Source: Candidatus Methanosuratincola sp.
GTDB lineage: Archaea; Thermoproteota; Methanomethylicia; Methanomethylicales; Methanomethylicaceae
DNA: 7,548 nucleotides
Direction: 5' to 3'
Assembly (NCBI GenBank): GCA_029907755.1
Contig: JARYLH010000069.1
Location: 1-7,548, forward strand
A program made the translations under genes and the position numbers. Below the pieces are notes generated by a model. The model was not told where the DNA came from. It did not search any database and saw only the letters and a program-made list of their open reading frames with translations. Below, in pieces: positions 1 through 5,771 of the stretch; position 1 is the first letter of the stretch; each line of letters begins with the position of its first letter.

Positions 1-2
1 TG

Positions 3-509
3 CTCGAACTGAAAAGAGACGAAGCAAGAAAGAGGCTCAAGAATAAACCGGAGGGCGGCAGCCTGGAGGTCCAGGTGCTCGAGCAAAAAAGCCAGGAGGC
101 TGCAAAGGAGAGCTGGATGAAAATTGCAGAGGGTGAAGGGTATACAGTCGATTACAAGGCAGGTACGATCGAATTCAGGAAGCCTGTATGGAAAGCCAAG
201 ATCTCATACAGAACAAAGGCAGATGTGCTGAGGAGGGCGCTTAAGCTAATTTCCAAATACTTCATTGACATAAGGGGGTTCGATGGTCAGAAGACGGATT
301 CTCTCGCTGAGGAAGTGGTCAAGATCCTCCTCGCGGAATCGGATGTGTTTGAAAGGCAAGGCATCAGAATCAGACCATTGAAGGGGATCAAGCTTGAGGA
401 GGGACTGAGGATAGCCTGCATTGCGGAGAAGGAGATCTCGGTGGAGTTCGAAGTCGGCGTGATTGAGAAGATAGAGATTGGGCAGGGCAAGGGGGCTGAC
501 CGCTTTTAA
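3..509 (+). CDS. Hypothetical protein, 5' end probably outside the window
   Basis: I do not recognise this protein. The frame is open from the window edge to a TAA stop, giving 168 visible residues. The first ~40 residues are highly charged and look helical (LELKRDEARKRLKN, then EQKSQEAAKESWMKI). A mixed alpha/beta section follows, ending in a strand-rich segment (ISVEFEVGVIEKIEIG). There is no signal peptide, membrane span or cysteine motif, so it is probably cytosolic. The start is uncertain. GTG at 75 has a strong Shine-Dalgarno GGAGGT at 65-70, which would give 144 residues. In that case a second frame open from base 2 to a TAA at 44-46 could be the tail of an upstream gene. I prefer the longer reading because the residues before 75 continue the same charged helical character. 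The gene converges on the PAAR gene with 57 nt between the stops. Confidence 0.65.
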   Translation, partial: LELKRDEARKRLKNKPEGGSLEVQVLEQKSQEAAKESWMKIAEGEGYTVDYKAGTIEFRKPVWKAKISYRTKADVLRRALKLISKYFIDIRGFDGQKTDSLAEEVVKILLAESDVFERQGIRIRPLKGIKLEEGLRIACIAEKEISVEFEVGVIEKIEIGQGKGADRF

Positions 510-529
510 TGTGCCTCGACCAATCCCCC

Positions 530-540
530 TTTTTAGTTTT
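530..540 (+). terminator. T-tract terminator of the plus-strand hypothetical gene
   Basis: Five T, AG, then four T lie 21 nt after the TAA at 507-509, preceded by a run of five C. Archaeal RNA polymerase stops on such T-runs without needing a hairpin. No comparable T-run follows the PAAR gene on the opposite strand, so this tract serves only the plus-strand gene. Confidence 0.5.
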
Positions 541-566
541 GGGCGCGCTCCATTAGGATCGGACTG

Positions 567-962
567 TCAGCCTATGAAGACGTTCCCTGCAGCAACTACG
601 GTTCCGACGGGCATATCGACAGGATCGTTGCAGGTCACTGCAGGATCACCCGATCGTGCTGCCGGTTTCCCGTTTATGAATACGCTCTTGCTCCCATCGA
701 CGATCTGGGCCATATTTGAAGGAGGCTTCGCAAATGTTCCTGGAGGCGGGGCCAGGTGAGGCGGTATATTGTAAGCGACACTCCCCACGGTCGCTGCAGG
801 CAAGCCCCCTATGAATACGTCCTTGCTGACCTGTTCTAAAATAGTCCCCGCGAAAGGCAAGCTCACTAAAGTTGGCACTGGACCACCGGGAGAAGGCATC
901 AACACCATGTGGACATCAGTCGCATTTATCTTGTCGCCTGATTTTGCGGCAGCAGAACCCAA
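567..962 (-). CDS. PAAR domain protein (injection-system spike tip)
   Basis: The protein has 131 residues, all of it PAAR domain with no effector extension. PAAR proteins form the sharp zinc-capped cone on the VgrG/gp5-type spike of type VI secretion and extracellular contractile injection systems. Visible hallmarks are SGDK at 8-11, VHMV around His18, PSPGGPVPT at 23-31, GGLPAATVGS at 52-61, PPH ending at His69, NGKPAARSGD at 97-106, TCND around Cys111 and MPVGTVV at 117-123. His18, His69 and Cys111 are the likely zinc ligands by analogy to the family. The blocks VFIGGLPAATVG and VFINGKPAARSG are the repeated strand-turn units of the cone. The start must be TTG at 962: an in-frame TAG lies four codons upstream and the next Met (19) would remove His18. 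GGGGAG at 967-972 precedes the start. No spike, tube, sheath or baseplate gene is in the window. Family assignment is strong; a role in injection is inferred. Confidence 0.9.
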   Translation of the reverse strand: MGSAAAKSGDKINATDVHMVLMPSPGGPVPTLVSLPFAGTILEQVSKDVFIGGLPAATVGSVAYNIPPHLAPPPGTFAKPPSNMAQIVDGSKSVFINGKPAARSGDPAVTCNDPVDMPVGTVVAAGNVFIG

Positions 963-966
963 TGGA

Positions 967-972
967 CTCCCC
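967..972 (-). promoter_or_regulatory. Shine-Dalgarno site supporting the TTG start of the PAAR gene
   Basis: GGGGAG on the minus strand sits four bases ahead of the TTG at 962. With transcription expected to begin near 973 from the upstream TATA element, this site would be at the very 5' end of the mRNA. Confidence 0.45.
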
Positions 973-984
973 TATATCTTATTG

Positions 985-1006
985 AAAAAAAGGATAATAT
1001 AAAAAA
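985..1006 (-). terminator. T-tracts ending the 413-residue membrane protein gene
   Basis: On the minus strand a T6 run (1006-1001) starts 5 nt after the stop and a T7 run (991-985) follows. No stable hairpin is visible, as expected for archaeal T-tract termination. The tract contains the PAAR promoter. Confidence 0.5.
996..1003 (-). promoter_or_regulatory. TATA box of the PAAR gene
   Basis: TTTATATT on the minus strand is centred about 37 nt ahead of the TTG start. This predicts a leader of about 11 nt. It lies within the T-rich tail of the preceding gene, so the upstream terminator and this promoter overlap, and PAAR is probably its own transcription unit. Confidence 0.55.
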
Positions 1007-1010
1007 TTGG

Positions 1011-2252
1011 TCATGCAGGCTGGCTTGCCCCGCACTCCCTGCAGAACTTGGCTACTATCGGTATCACTGCGCCGCAGTTCGGGCATACCTTTGTGTCGGC
1101 TCCGGACGGGGGAGCGCTTCCGCAGCTCGGGCAGACCCTCGCATCAATGGGCATCCGCTTTCCGCATATCATGCAGTAACGCTTCTTTTCGATGAAGCTG
1201 ACGGACGCCTGCGCGGATGCAAGATCCTTGGAGGATGCCGTCAAGCTCACCTGCCCGACCCTTATTGAAGAGGACAGTGTTGCCTTCGCAGAGGATGCGC
1301 CCTTCGGGATAGTCACGGACTGCTGGATCGTCCCGTCTGTAGCGGATAGGCGGACCTCCCTCTCCATTTCAGATGCCACAGGCTTGCCTTCCCCATCAAC
1401 CAGCTCGACAGCAATCTCGGTCGAGGAACGCCCGTCTGCAAAAATCTCCTTCTTCTCGGGCGTCAGCTTCAGAGCCACAGGCCTCGGGGCAGGAGGCGGC
1501 TTCGGCTTCCGCCTCATCAGGAATGCACCTGCAATCCCCAGAACCGCAACGATCGCGACGATCAGGATTATGTACTCCATTGGGAATCCAGATGGCGGTG
1601 GAGGAGCCGCTGCGAACTTTGCTGTGACGGTGCCAGGCCCGTTGATCGTAAGCGTTGTCACGGATGCGCTCGAGTTCTGTACTGAGATCGATCCGGTCGT
1701 TGTCCAACCATCAAAGTTGTATCCCGAGTTGGGAGTGGCTGAGATCCCGAGGATCGTGCCTGGCACGTACCACCCAGAGGTTAGGTTGGCCGAGCCTCCG
1801 GTAGGCGCGACATACTGCAGGTAGACCTCAGGAGAATAGTAGGCCATCATGGAGGCGTTGGTTGTGATCAGCACCGTGCCTGTCTGGGTGATGTTGGTAG
1901 TGAATGGCAGGTAGAGGCAAATTGGAGGGTTCGGCGGTATGGAAGGCATGCAGCTGACGACAACCGTTGTCTTCGAGGCGTTTACAAACACAAACCGGTA
2001 TGTCGAGTTGACCGTGACATACTGCTGCCAGGCATAGGTTGCATTTGTGCCGTTTGCCACGCTGAACTGCCTAGGCAGTTGCGAAACAGCAACATTTGTT
2101 CCCATGAAATTGATCACCGTGCCGCTTGCGCCACTGCCCAAACCAGAAGCGTTGATCATGACAGTGAAATTTTCGGCACGGACTGGAGCCAAAGAGATCA
2201 ATGCAAGAACAGAGATCAGCATGACAGGTATGAGAAAAGATTTTTTACCCAT
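1011..2252 (-). CDS. Membrane protein: repeat domain, TM span, Ig-like domain, two zinc ribbons
   Basis: The protein has 413 residues; its cellular role is unknown to me. The order is: signal peptide 1-26 (KK, hydrophobic core, likely cut after PVRA); a Ser/Thr/Asn-rich outer region 27-222 with many N-glycosylation sequons and a Cys101/Cys112 pair; within it a divergent beta repeat at about 144-213 with the YNFDGW signature of InlB-B/'bacterial repeat' domains; a proline hinge at 217-220; a membrane span at 226-246 stopped by RRKPK; a second proline linker; an invasin-like Ig fold at about 259-353 (FADGRSSTEIAVELVDGEGKP); and two zinc ribbons with Cys360/363/374/377 and Cys390/393/404/407. 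A signal peptide plus one span puts the Ig domain and zinc ribbons in the cytosol. ATG at 2252 directly begins the signal peptide; no clear Shine-Dalgarno is seen. It has its own promoter and a downstream T-tract. The domains are clear; sensing or scaffolding at the membrane would be a guess. Confidence 0.9.
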   Translation of the reverse strand: MGKKSFLIPVMLISVLALISLAPVRAENFTVMINASGLGSGASGTVINFMGTNVAVSQLPRQFSVANGTNATYAWQQYVTVNSTYRFVFVNASKTTVVVSCMPSIPPNPPICLYLPFTTNITQTGTVLITTNASMMAYYSPEVYLQYVAPTGGSANLTSGWYVPGTILGISATPNSGYNFDGWTTTGSISVQNSSASVTTLTINGPGTVTAKFAAAPPPPSGFPMEYIILIVAIVAVLGIAGAFLMRRKPKPPPAPRPVALKLTPEKKEIFADGRSSTEIAVELVDGEGKPVASEMEREVRLSATDGTIQQSVTIPKGASSAKATLSSSIRVGQVSLTASSKDLASAQASVSFIEKKRYCMICGKRMPIDARVCPSCGSAPPSGADTKVCPNCGAVIPIVAKFCRECGASQPA

Positions 2253-2286
2253 TTTTCAAGACCAGATATAACTTACTGAAAATGAG

Positions 2287-2295
2287 TATATTATT
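2287..2295 (-). promoter_or_regulatory. TATA box of the 413-residue membrane protein gene
   Basis: AATAATATA on the minus strand is centred about 39 nt before the ATG at 2252. It follows directly after the T-runs that end ilvC transcription. A second AT-rich element at 2268-2275 is too close to the start to be the TATA box. Confidence 0.5.
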
Positions 2296-2301
2296 TTTTC
2301 C

Positions 2302-2322
2302 AAAAAAAACAAAAAAATAAAA
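2302..2322 (-). terminator. T-tract terminator of ilvC
   Basis: The minus strand carries T7 (2317-2311), G, then T8 (2309-2302), beginning about 30 nt after the ilvC stop. This is the strongest T-tract in the window and ends directly at the next gene's promoter, so ilvC and the membrane protein gene are separate units. Confidence 0.55.
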
Positions 2323-2349
2323 TTTCGAAAATTTGTGGCTTACTTTAGC

Positions 2350-3339
2350 CTACTTCTCCTGACCCATAAGGCGCCTGACTTCCTTTCCAACCTTCTCTAT
2401 CGGGTGGTTCATAGTCTCTTCCATCAGTGCATCGAGGCGCTTCATGCTAGCCGCCGGGTCGGACATCCATTCCTTTGCGAAGTTGCCGCTTGTGATGTTC
2501 CCGAGTACCCATTCCATCTTTTTCTTCGTGTCGTCATCAATGACCTTTGGACCGTAGACGAGCCCGCCGTACTTGGCAGTGTCGCTGACGCCCTTGAGCA
2601 TCTTCTCCATCCCGCCCTGGAAGATCAGGTCCATGATCAGCTTCGCCTCGTTGCAAACCTCGAAATATGCAACCTCCGGCTGGTAGCCCTTCTCGGTCAG
2701 AACCTCAAACCCAGTCTTTATGAGCTCCATGAGGCCTCCGACAAGGACGCACTGCTCTCCGAAGATGTCGGTCTCAGTCTCCTCCTTGAACGTGGTCTTT
2801 ATGACTCCGGGTCGAGTCGATCCGATGCCCTTTGCCCACGCCAAGGTCTCAGCCCAGGCCTTACCTGAGTAGTCCTGGTAGACTGCGACTATCGATGGGA
2901 CGCCATACCCCTTAAGGTACTCCTCCCTCACCCTCACGCCAGGGCTCTTCGGTGCGACCATTATGACATCGACATCCTTCGGGGGTTTCACGAGGCCGAA
3001 GTGGATGTTGAAGCCGTGAGATACCCCGAGGATCTTGCCCGCCTTCAGGTTCGGCGCTATCTCGGAGGCGTAAACTTCAGGCTGCCTCACGTCCGGTATC
3101 AGCATTATTATGAAGTCCGCGAGCTTCGAGGCATCCGCAACGGAGTATACCTTGAAGCCGTCTTCCTCGGCGATTTTCCAAGACTTGCTCCCCTTCTTGA
3201 GGCCTATAACCACGTCCAAGCCGCTGTCCTTGAGGTTCAGGGCCTGGTGCCTGCCTTGGCTGCCATAGCCAAGCACTGCAATTTTCTTGCCATTGAGTGC
3301 AGAAAGATCTGCGTCATTGTCCTTGTATATGGTCACCAT
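2350..3339 (-). CDS. ilvC: Ketol-acid reductoisomerase (acetohydroxyacid isomeroreductase)
   Basis: The protein has 329 residues, the usual length of class I enzymes. It converts 2-acetolactate to 2,3-dihydroxyisovalerate (and the C6 homologue), the second step of valine, leucine and isoleucine synthesis, using Mg2+ and a reduced nicotinamide cofactor in the cytosol. The nucleotide fold carries GYGSQG at 24-29. The following loop, GLKKGSKSW at 46-54, has basic and Ser residues rather than the Asp seen in NADH enzymes, so I infer NADPH use. SHGFNIHFG and MVAPKSPG follow. The C-terminal knotted domain has ETDIFGEQ and FEVCNEAKLI, which supply the Asp and Glu metal ligands, then SDTAKYG and HPIEKVG. 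I chose ATG at 3339 because GGTGAG lies five bases upstream; GTG at 3348 falls inside that site and close to the expected transcript start. It has its own TATA box and is separated from ilvBN by two unrelated genes. Confidence 0.97.
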   Translation of the reverse strand: MVTIYKDNDADLSALNGKKIAVLGYGSQGRHQALNLKDSGLDVVIGLKKGSKSWKIAEEDGFKVYSVADASKLADFIIMLIPDVRQPEVYASEIAPNLKAGKILGVSHGFNIHFGLVKPPKDVDVIMVAPKSPGVRVREEYLKGYGVPSIVAVYQDYSGKAWAETLAWAKGIGSTRPGVIKTTFKEETETDIFGEQCVLVGGLMELIKTGFEVLTEKGYQPEVAYFEVCNEAKLIMDLIFQGGMEKMLKGVSDTAKYGGLVYGPKVIDDDTKKKMEWVLGNITSGNFAKEWMSDPAASMKRLDALMEETMNHPIEKVGKEVRRLMGQEK

Positions 3340-3343
3340 ATAT

Positions 3344-3349
3344 CTCACC
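3344..3349 (-). promoter_or_regulatory. Shine-Dalgarno site that sets the ilvC start
   Basis: GGTGAG on the minus strand, complementary to the archaeal 16S tail, precedes ATG 3339 by a short spacer (GATAT after GGTGA). It overlaps the alternative GTG at 3348 and argues against that start. Confidence 0.6.
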
Positions 3350-3371
3350 GGAATCTGAATGTCCTTTGCTG

Positions 3372-3382
3372 TTTATAAATAT
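3372..3382 (-). promoter_or_regulatory. TATA box of ilvC, palindromic
   Basis: ATATTTATAAA on the minus strand has its core TTTATAAA centred about 36.5 nt before the ATG, implying a leader of about 10 nt that begins near GGTGAG. The core is a perfect palindrome, so it could also drive plus-strand transcription from about 3403. Confidence 0.6.
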
Positions 3383-3456
3383 GACCAAAATTGATGCGTT
3401 GAAATCAAACTCAAGCCCCCAAACCTCTCAAAACCAAAGGAAAAACAAACTAACAG

Positions 3457-3471
3457 CCGCCAAGTGGGCGG
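3457..3471 (-). terminator. Small GC hairpin followed by T-rich sequence on the minus strand
   Basis: CCGCC and GGCGG flank a 5-nt loop. Reading on the minus strand, the hairpin is followed about 10 nt later by a T-rich stretch that includes T5 (3445-3441). It lies about 125 nt after the beta-helix gene and ahead of the ilvC promoter, so it could end readthrough from that gene. A nearer T5 at 3493-3489 is an alternative stop point. Confidence 0.25.
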
Positions 3472-3508
3472 GGCGATCTTGCGCCAGTAAAAAGTCGGAT
3501 GAACCATT

Positions 3509-3539
3509 GATTGGGTGGCTTGCAGGCAGCCGCCCGATT
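3509..3539 (+). other. 12-bp RNA hairpin, favoured on the plus strand; possible small RNA
   Basis: GATTGGGTGGCT (3509-3520) pairs with AGCCGCCCGATT (3528-3539) around a 7-nt loop, TGCAGGC. Three of the twelve pairs are G-U in plus-strand RNA; the same positions become A-C mismatches in minus-strand RNA. The hairpin is followed by a short T-rich end. The flanking genes are all on the minus strand, so this would be part of a separate plus-strand RNA. It does not match tRNA, 5S rRNA or a clear C/D-box pattern. The pairing is seen; transcription is inferred. Confidence 0.35.
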
Positions 3540-3594
3540 TTGCTTAATGGAGGTCACTCTAGCTTAAGGCGGATTCCCCTTTCCTACCCCTCCC

Positions 3595-5130
3595 CTATCT
3601 CTTCGCCTTGACCCATCTGTAGTAGACAACTGCTCCCGCAGCGGTGACTATCACTATCACTGCCGTAACGATGTATGGCGCCAGTGCCCACCAATCCATC
3701 CCGCCCGCCAAGGTCGGAGGCGCCCCGTTGGACTTGGGCGAGCCGAGGGCTGCGAAACAGGCGCTGAACAGACCGCCCTTGTGGGTAATGTTACCCCATA
3801 CGTATTTCCCGGTTTCGTTCATGCCAGTGACGTTGAGCTGCTGCCAGCCTTTGTCCGAGGTATAGCAGTAGAGCCTGAGGGTCGAAGGATCTATCGAGGC
3901 GACCTGCTCGTCGGCGTAGTGTATTCTTATTTGGGCTGTGAATTCGCCCCTATACGATAAATAGACAAATGTGTATACCCCTGACAACGGCTGCGGGATC
4001 GGAGCGGGCTGGGTCTGAAATATCGTATCCTTCTTCTCGATCTTCCCTGCCGTACCGCTGACGATCACGCCCGAGGCGTCTGTGTCGCCCCACTCAATGC
4101 AGAAGTTGCCGATGTGGTCGAAATCCCGGCGCCGCCACGCCATTTCTCCTTTATGGACCCACTCCCCCATTACTGTCATATTGTCGTAAGTCAATTCAAC
4201 ATATCCACTGGTCTGAACATCATTTATTGTGCTGTGCGCAACGTTCAATTCCGAGCGCCCGTTCCCCCAAACACTCACCGTGCCCAGCGAACAGTTGTAT
4301 ATGTGCAGGTGCGGTCCAAGGCTGAAGCTGTTGGAGTATGCATCGACGTCGGTCATCATACCAAGGGCGCCGATCCCGTCGAGAAACAGTGTTGAATTGT
4401 CGTGGACCGAGGCGCGACCCAAGACAGAGGCTGCCATCTTTGCCTTTGATGAGTTCCAGCACTCGATATTCTTGACGTCGGAGCTCGTGATCGACACTTC
4501 TGAGTTGCCCGAAACCACGATTGCCCCGCGGTAAATCGAACTACAGCTCGTTATAACGGAATCTTCGTAGCAGCTGAGGCTGACCTCCTCGATCGGCATC
4601 GGGCTGATGCTGCCTACGGTTGAGTCGTTGACCGCCACTTTTGATGAGTCTCGGCACTCAATCGAGCGCAGGCACGAGCTGAGAATCTCGACCTCCGAGT
4701 TGCCCATGGCGATTAAAGCCAGATTATCACGCTGGTAATCTGAGCACGAACCATTGACCGTGACCCGCGATTGTTCCATGGAATAAACATAGTATGCAGG
4801 GGGGCCCGAGACAACGGTTGTGTTCGAGAGTGCGAGGCGGCCTTGCCCGGAGACGGTTAGATTGTTGCTGGAGGATGACGATTGAACGGTTATGCGTACA
4901 TTTTCCAGGGTCAGGCTTCCGTATACAGTAATGTTCCCGTCAACGATCGTCAAGGCACAGTCACGGAAGACAAGACGCTGGGAGGCGCTGACGACGGTAT
5001 CGCCAACCCAGGTCTGGTCGGATTCATAAATATCGACTGCACCTGCAGGCGAGTTAGAGGCTACGAGGGAAGAAGAGAGGAAAACTGCGAGTAGTATAAC
5101 CATTGCTGCTCTGAAGATAAAATCCCTCAT
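3595..5130 (-). CDS. Secreted beta-helix-like surface protein with C-terminal membrane anchor
   Basis: The protein has 511 residues; its ligand or role is unknown. A signal peptide spans 1-24 (hydrophobic core AAMVILLAVFLSSSLVA), with a possible later cut after Ala31. Residues ~33-350 are short Ser/Thr/Asn/Val-rich strands and turns, as in right-handed beta-helix proteins. Four 18-residue units are visible at 143-160, 161-178, 208-225 and 226-243, the first two matching the last two (GNSEV...IEC...SSK). N-glycosylation sequons are frequent. There are about eleven cysteines, many for an exported archaeal protein, which suggests disulfides. A separate beta domain follows at ~382-462, of a kind common near the C-terminus of archaeal surface proteins (IDPSTLRLYCYT). 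A Gly/Pro linker and a membrane span at ~482-504 end in basic residues, giving a type I layout with the bulk outside. ATG at 5130 is chosen because a TTG at 5154 would only add eight polar residues before the signal peptide. It has its own promoter. Confidence 0.88.
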   Translation of the reverse strand: MRDFIFRAAMVILLAVFLSSSLVASNSPAGAVDIYESDQTWVGDTVVSASQRLVFRDCALTIVDGNITVYGSLTLENVRITVQSSSSSNNLTVSGQGRLALSNTTVVSGPPAYYVYSMEQSRVTVNGSCSDYQRDNLALIAMGNSEVEILSSCLRSIECRDSSKVAVNDSTVGSISPMPIEEVSLSCYEDSVITSCSSIYRGAIVVSGNSEVSITSSDVKNIECWNSSKAKMAASVLGRASVHDNSTLFLDGIGALGMMTDVDAYSNSFSLGPHLHIYNCSLGTVSVWGNGRSELNVAHSTINDVQTSGYVELTYDNMTVMGEWVHKGEMAWRRRDFDHIGNFCIEWGDTDASGVIVSGTAGKIEKKDTIFQTQPAPIPQPLSGVYTFVYLSYRGEFTAQIRIHYADEQVASIDPSTLRLYCYTSDKGWQQLNVTGMNETGKYVWGNITHKGGLFSACFAALGSPKSNGAPPTLAGGMDWWALAPYIVTAVIVIVTAAGAVVYYRWVKAKR

Positions 5131-5161
5131 TTTTCCCCAAATACAACTGTTCAAAGAACGG

Positions 5162-5169
5162 TAAATAAA
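5162..5169 (-). promoter_or_regulatory. TATA box of the beta-helix protein gene
   Basis: TTTATTTA on the minus strand is centred about 36 nt ahead of ATG 5130, preceded by A-rich sequence. The predicted leader is about 9-12 nt and includes GGGG at 5138-5135, a weak Shine-Dalgarno match. Confidence 0.5.
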
Positions 5170-5496
5170 TTTTTCTGAATTTCACATTTCTCTTGTTCAA
5201 CGTGAAATATTGCTTAATTCCTCCTTAATCTTGATTATTTTCTTTCATTTGTTCACTGACCTGCACATGGGTATGAATGGCACAAATTACATAATGCACG
5301 CGCCAGCGGTTGGGAAAAGGCACTACCCTGCATACCCAACAATGATCTGAAATCTCCCAAACCTCGAAGGGTTTAAAGTTCACGTTCAGCATTGGCTCTT
5401 CATGATTCTCGCCCTTTCGTTTGTGGGCTGTGAAACTGCAGTTTGATTGCGATAAACATGTGTTTAAATTGAGATCCAATGTTGAAAACAAACCGC

Positions 5497-5503
5497 AAAA
5501 AAA
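5497..5503 (-). terminator. T7 terminator of the double zinc-ribbon gene
   Basis: A run of seven T on the minus strand begins 13 nt after the TAA, with a CCCCTTC stretch just before it. No hairpin is visible. Confidence 0.5.
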
Positions 5504-5516
5504 GAAGGGGTTTTGT

Positions 5517-5738
5517 TTACGCGCTCTTCTTGGTTACGTTCTTGGTGCCGCACAGCGGGCACATCGTGACCTTGTAGTCAGCCCAGAACTTGTGGCTCTT
5601 CTCGCACTCGTATTTGACGAGATCCTTGCGGTCGTACTCGGTGCAAGTCTTCTCAGTGGTGCCACAGTATGGACACGGGGTCGCGTCGGTGAAGTACCAC
5701 CAGGTGTGCCCGTTTATGCATCCGCACATGTAGCCCAT
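5517..5738 (-). CDS. Small protein with two matched zinc ribbons
   Basis: The protein has 73 residues; I do not recognise a named family. It consists of two zinc-ribbon units 38 residues apart with identical ligand spacing: Cys7-x3-His11-x10-Cys22-x2-Cys25 and Cys45-x3-His49-x10-Cys60-x2-Cys63. Each unit also keeps a Trp three residues after the His, a Thr two residues before the third ligand, and a CP.CGT knuckle. This points to internal duplication and two bound zinc ions. Cys5 and Cys32 are extra cysteines outside the pattern. The short basic tail ends TKKSA. ATG at 5738 is chosen because GAGGAGATC lies just upstream; the frame stays open to 5783, but that extension overlaps the promoter. 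It is a single-gene unit between ilvN and a surface protein gene. Small archaeal zinc ribbons often contact nucleic acid or RNA polymerase, but nothing here shows that directly. Confidence 0.88.
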   Translation of the reverse strand: MGYMCGCINGHTWWYFTDATPCPYCGTTEKTCTEYDRKDLVKYECEKSHKFWADYKVTMCPLCGTKNVTKKSA

Positions 5739-5741
5739 TGA

Positions 5742-5750
5742 GATCTCCTC
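5742..5750 (-). promoter_or_regulatory. Shine-Dalgarno site that sets the zinc-ribbon protein start
   Basis: GAGGAGATC on the minus strand lies three bases before ATG 5738, leaving about six bases from GGAG to the start. It is the strongest ribosome binding site in the window and rules in the 73-residue form over the longer open frame. Confidence 0.65.
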
Positions 5751-5771
5751 TGAAACCATATTGGGGCTTAG

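Larger units (their letters stand above)
5131..5516. other. 386-nt intergenic region with no certain gene
   Basis: The left end holds the promoter of the beta-helix gene and the right end the T-tract of the zinc-ribbon gene. Between them a minus-strand frame could encode 55 residues from ATG 5392 to TAA 5225-5227, beginning MLNVNFKPFEVWEISDHC. It has three Cys and several Trp/His, but no Shine-Dalgarno and no TATA element at the spacing used by the neighbouring genes. Its third-position GC is clearly lower than in the sure genes. An inverted repeat GTTGGG/CCCAAC (5309-5314 and 5335-5340) and a near-palindrome AAACATGTGTTT (5454-5465) are also visible. No tRNA or known RNA is recognised. Confidence 0.4.

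Noticed and set aside
1192..1824. Long plus-strand open frame of 210 codons
   Set aside because: It is antisense to the 413-residue membrane protein, whose signal peptide, membrane span and eight paired cysteines are unmistakable. The shadow frame shows no recognisable motif.
3340..3348. GTG at 3348 as the ilvC start
   Set aside because: It lies inside the GGTGAG ribosome binding site and near the expected transcript start; ATG 3339 fits the family N-terminus.
3466..3535. tRNA-like outline, with GGGCGG and CCGCCC 70 nt apart as an acceptor stem
   Set aside because: There is no T-arm with a TTC-type loop, no D-arm, and no anticodon stem; the 3' half instead forms one long hairpin.
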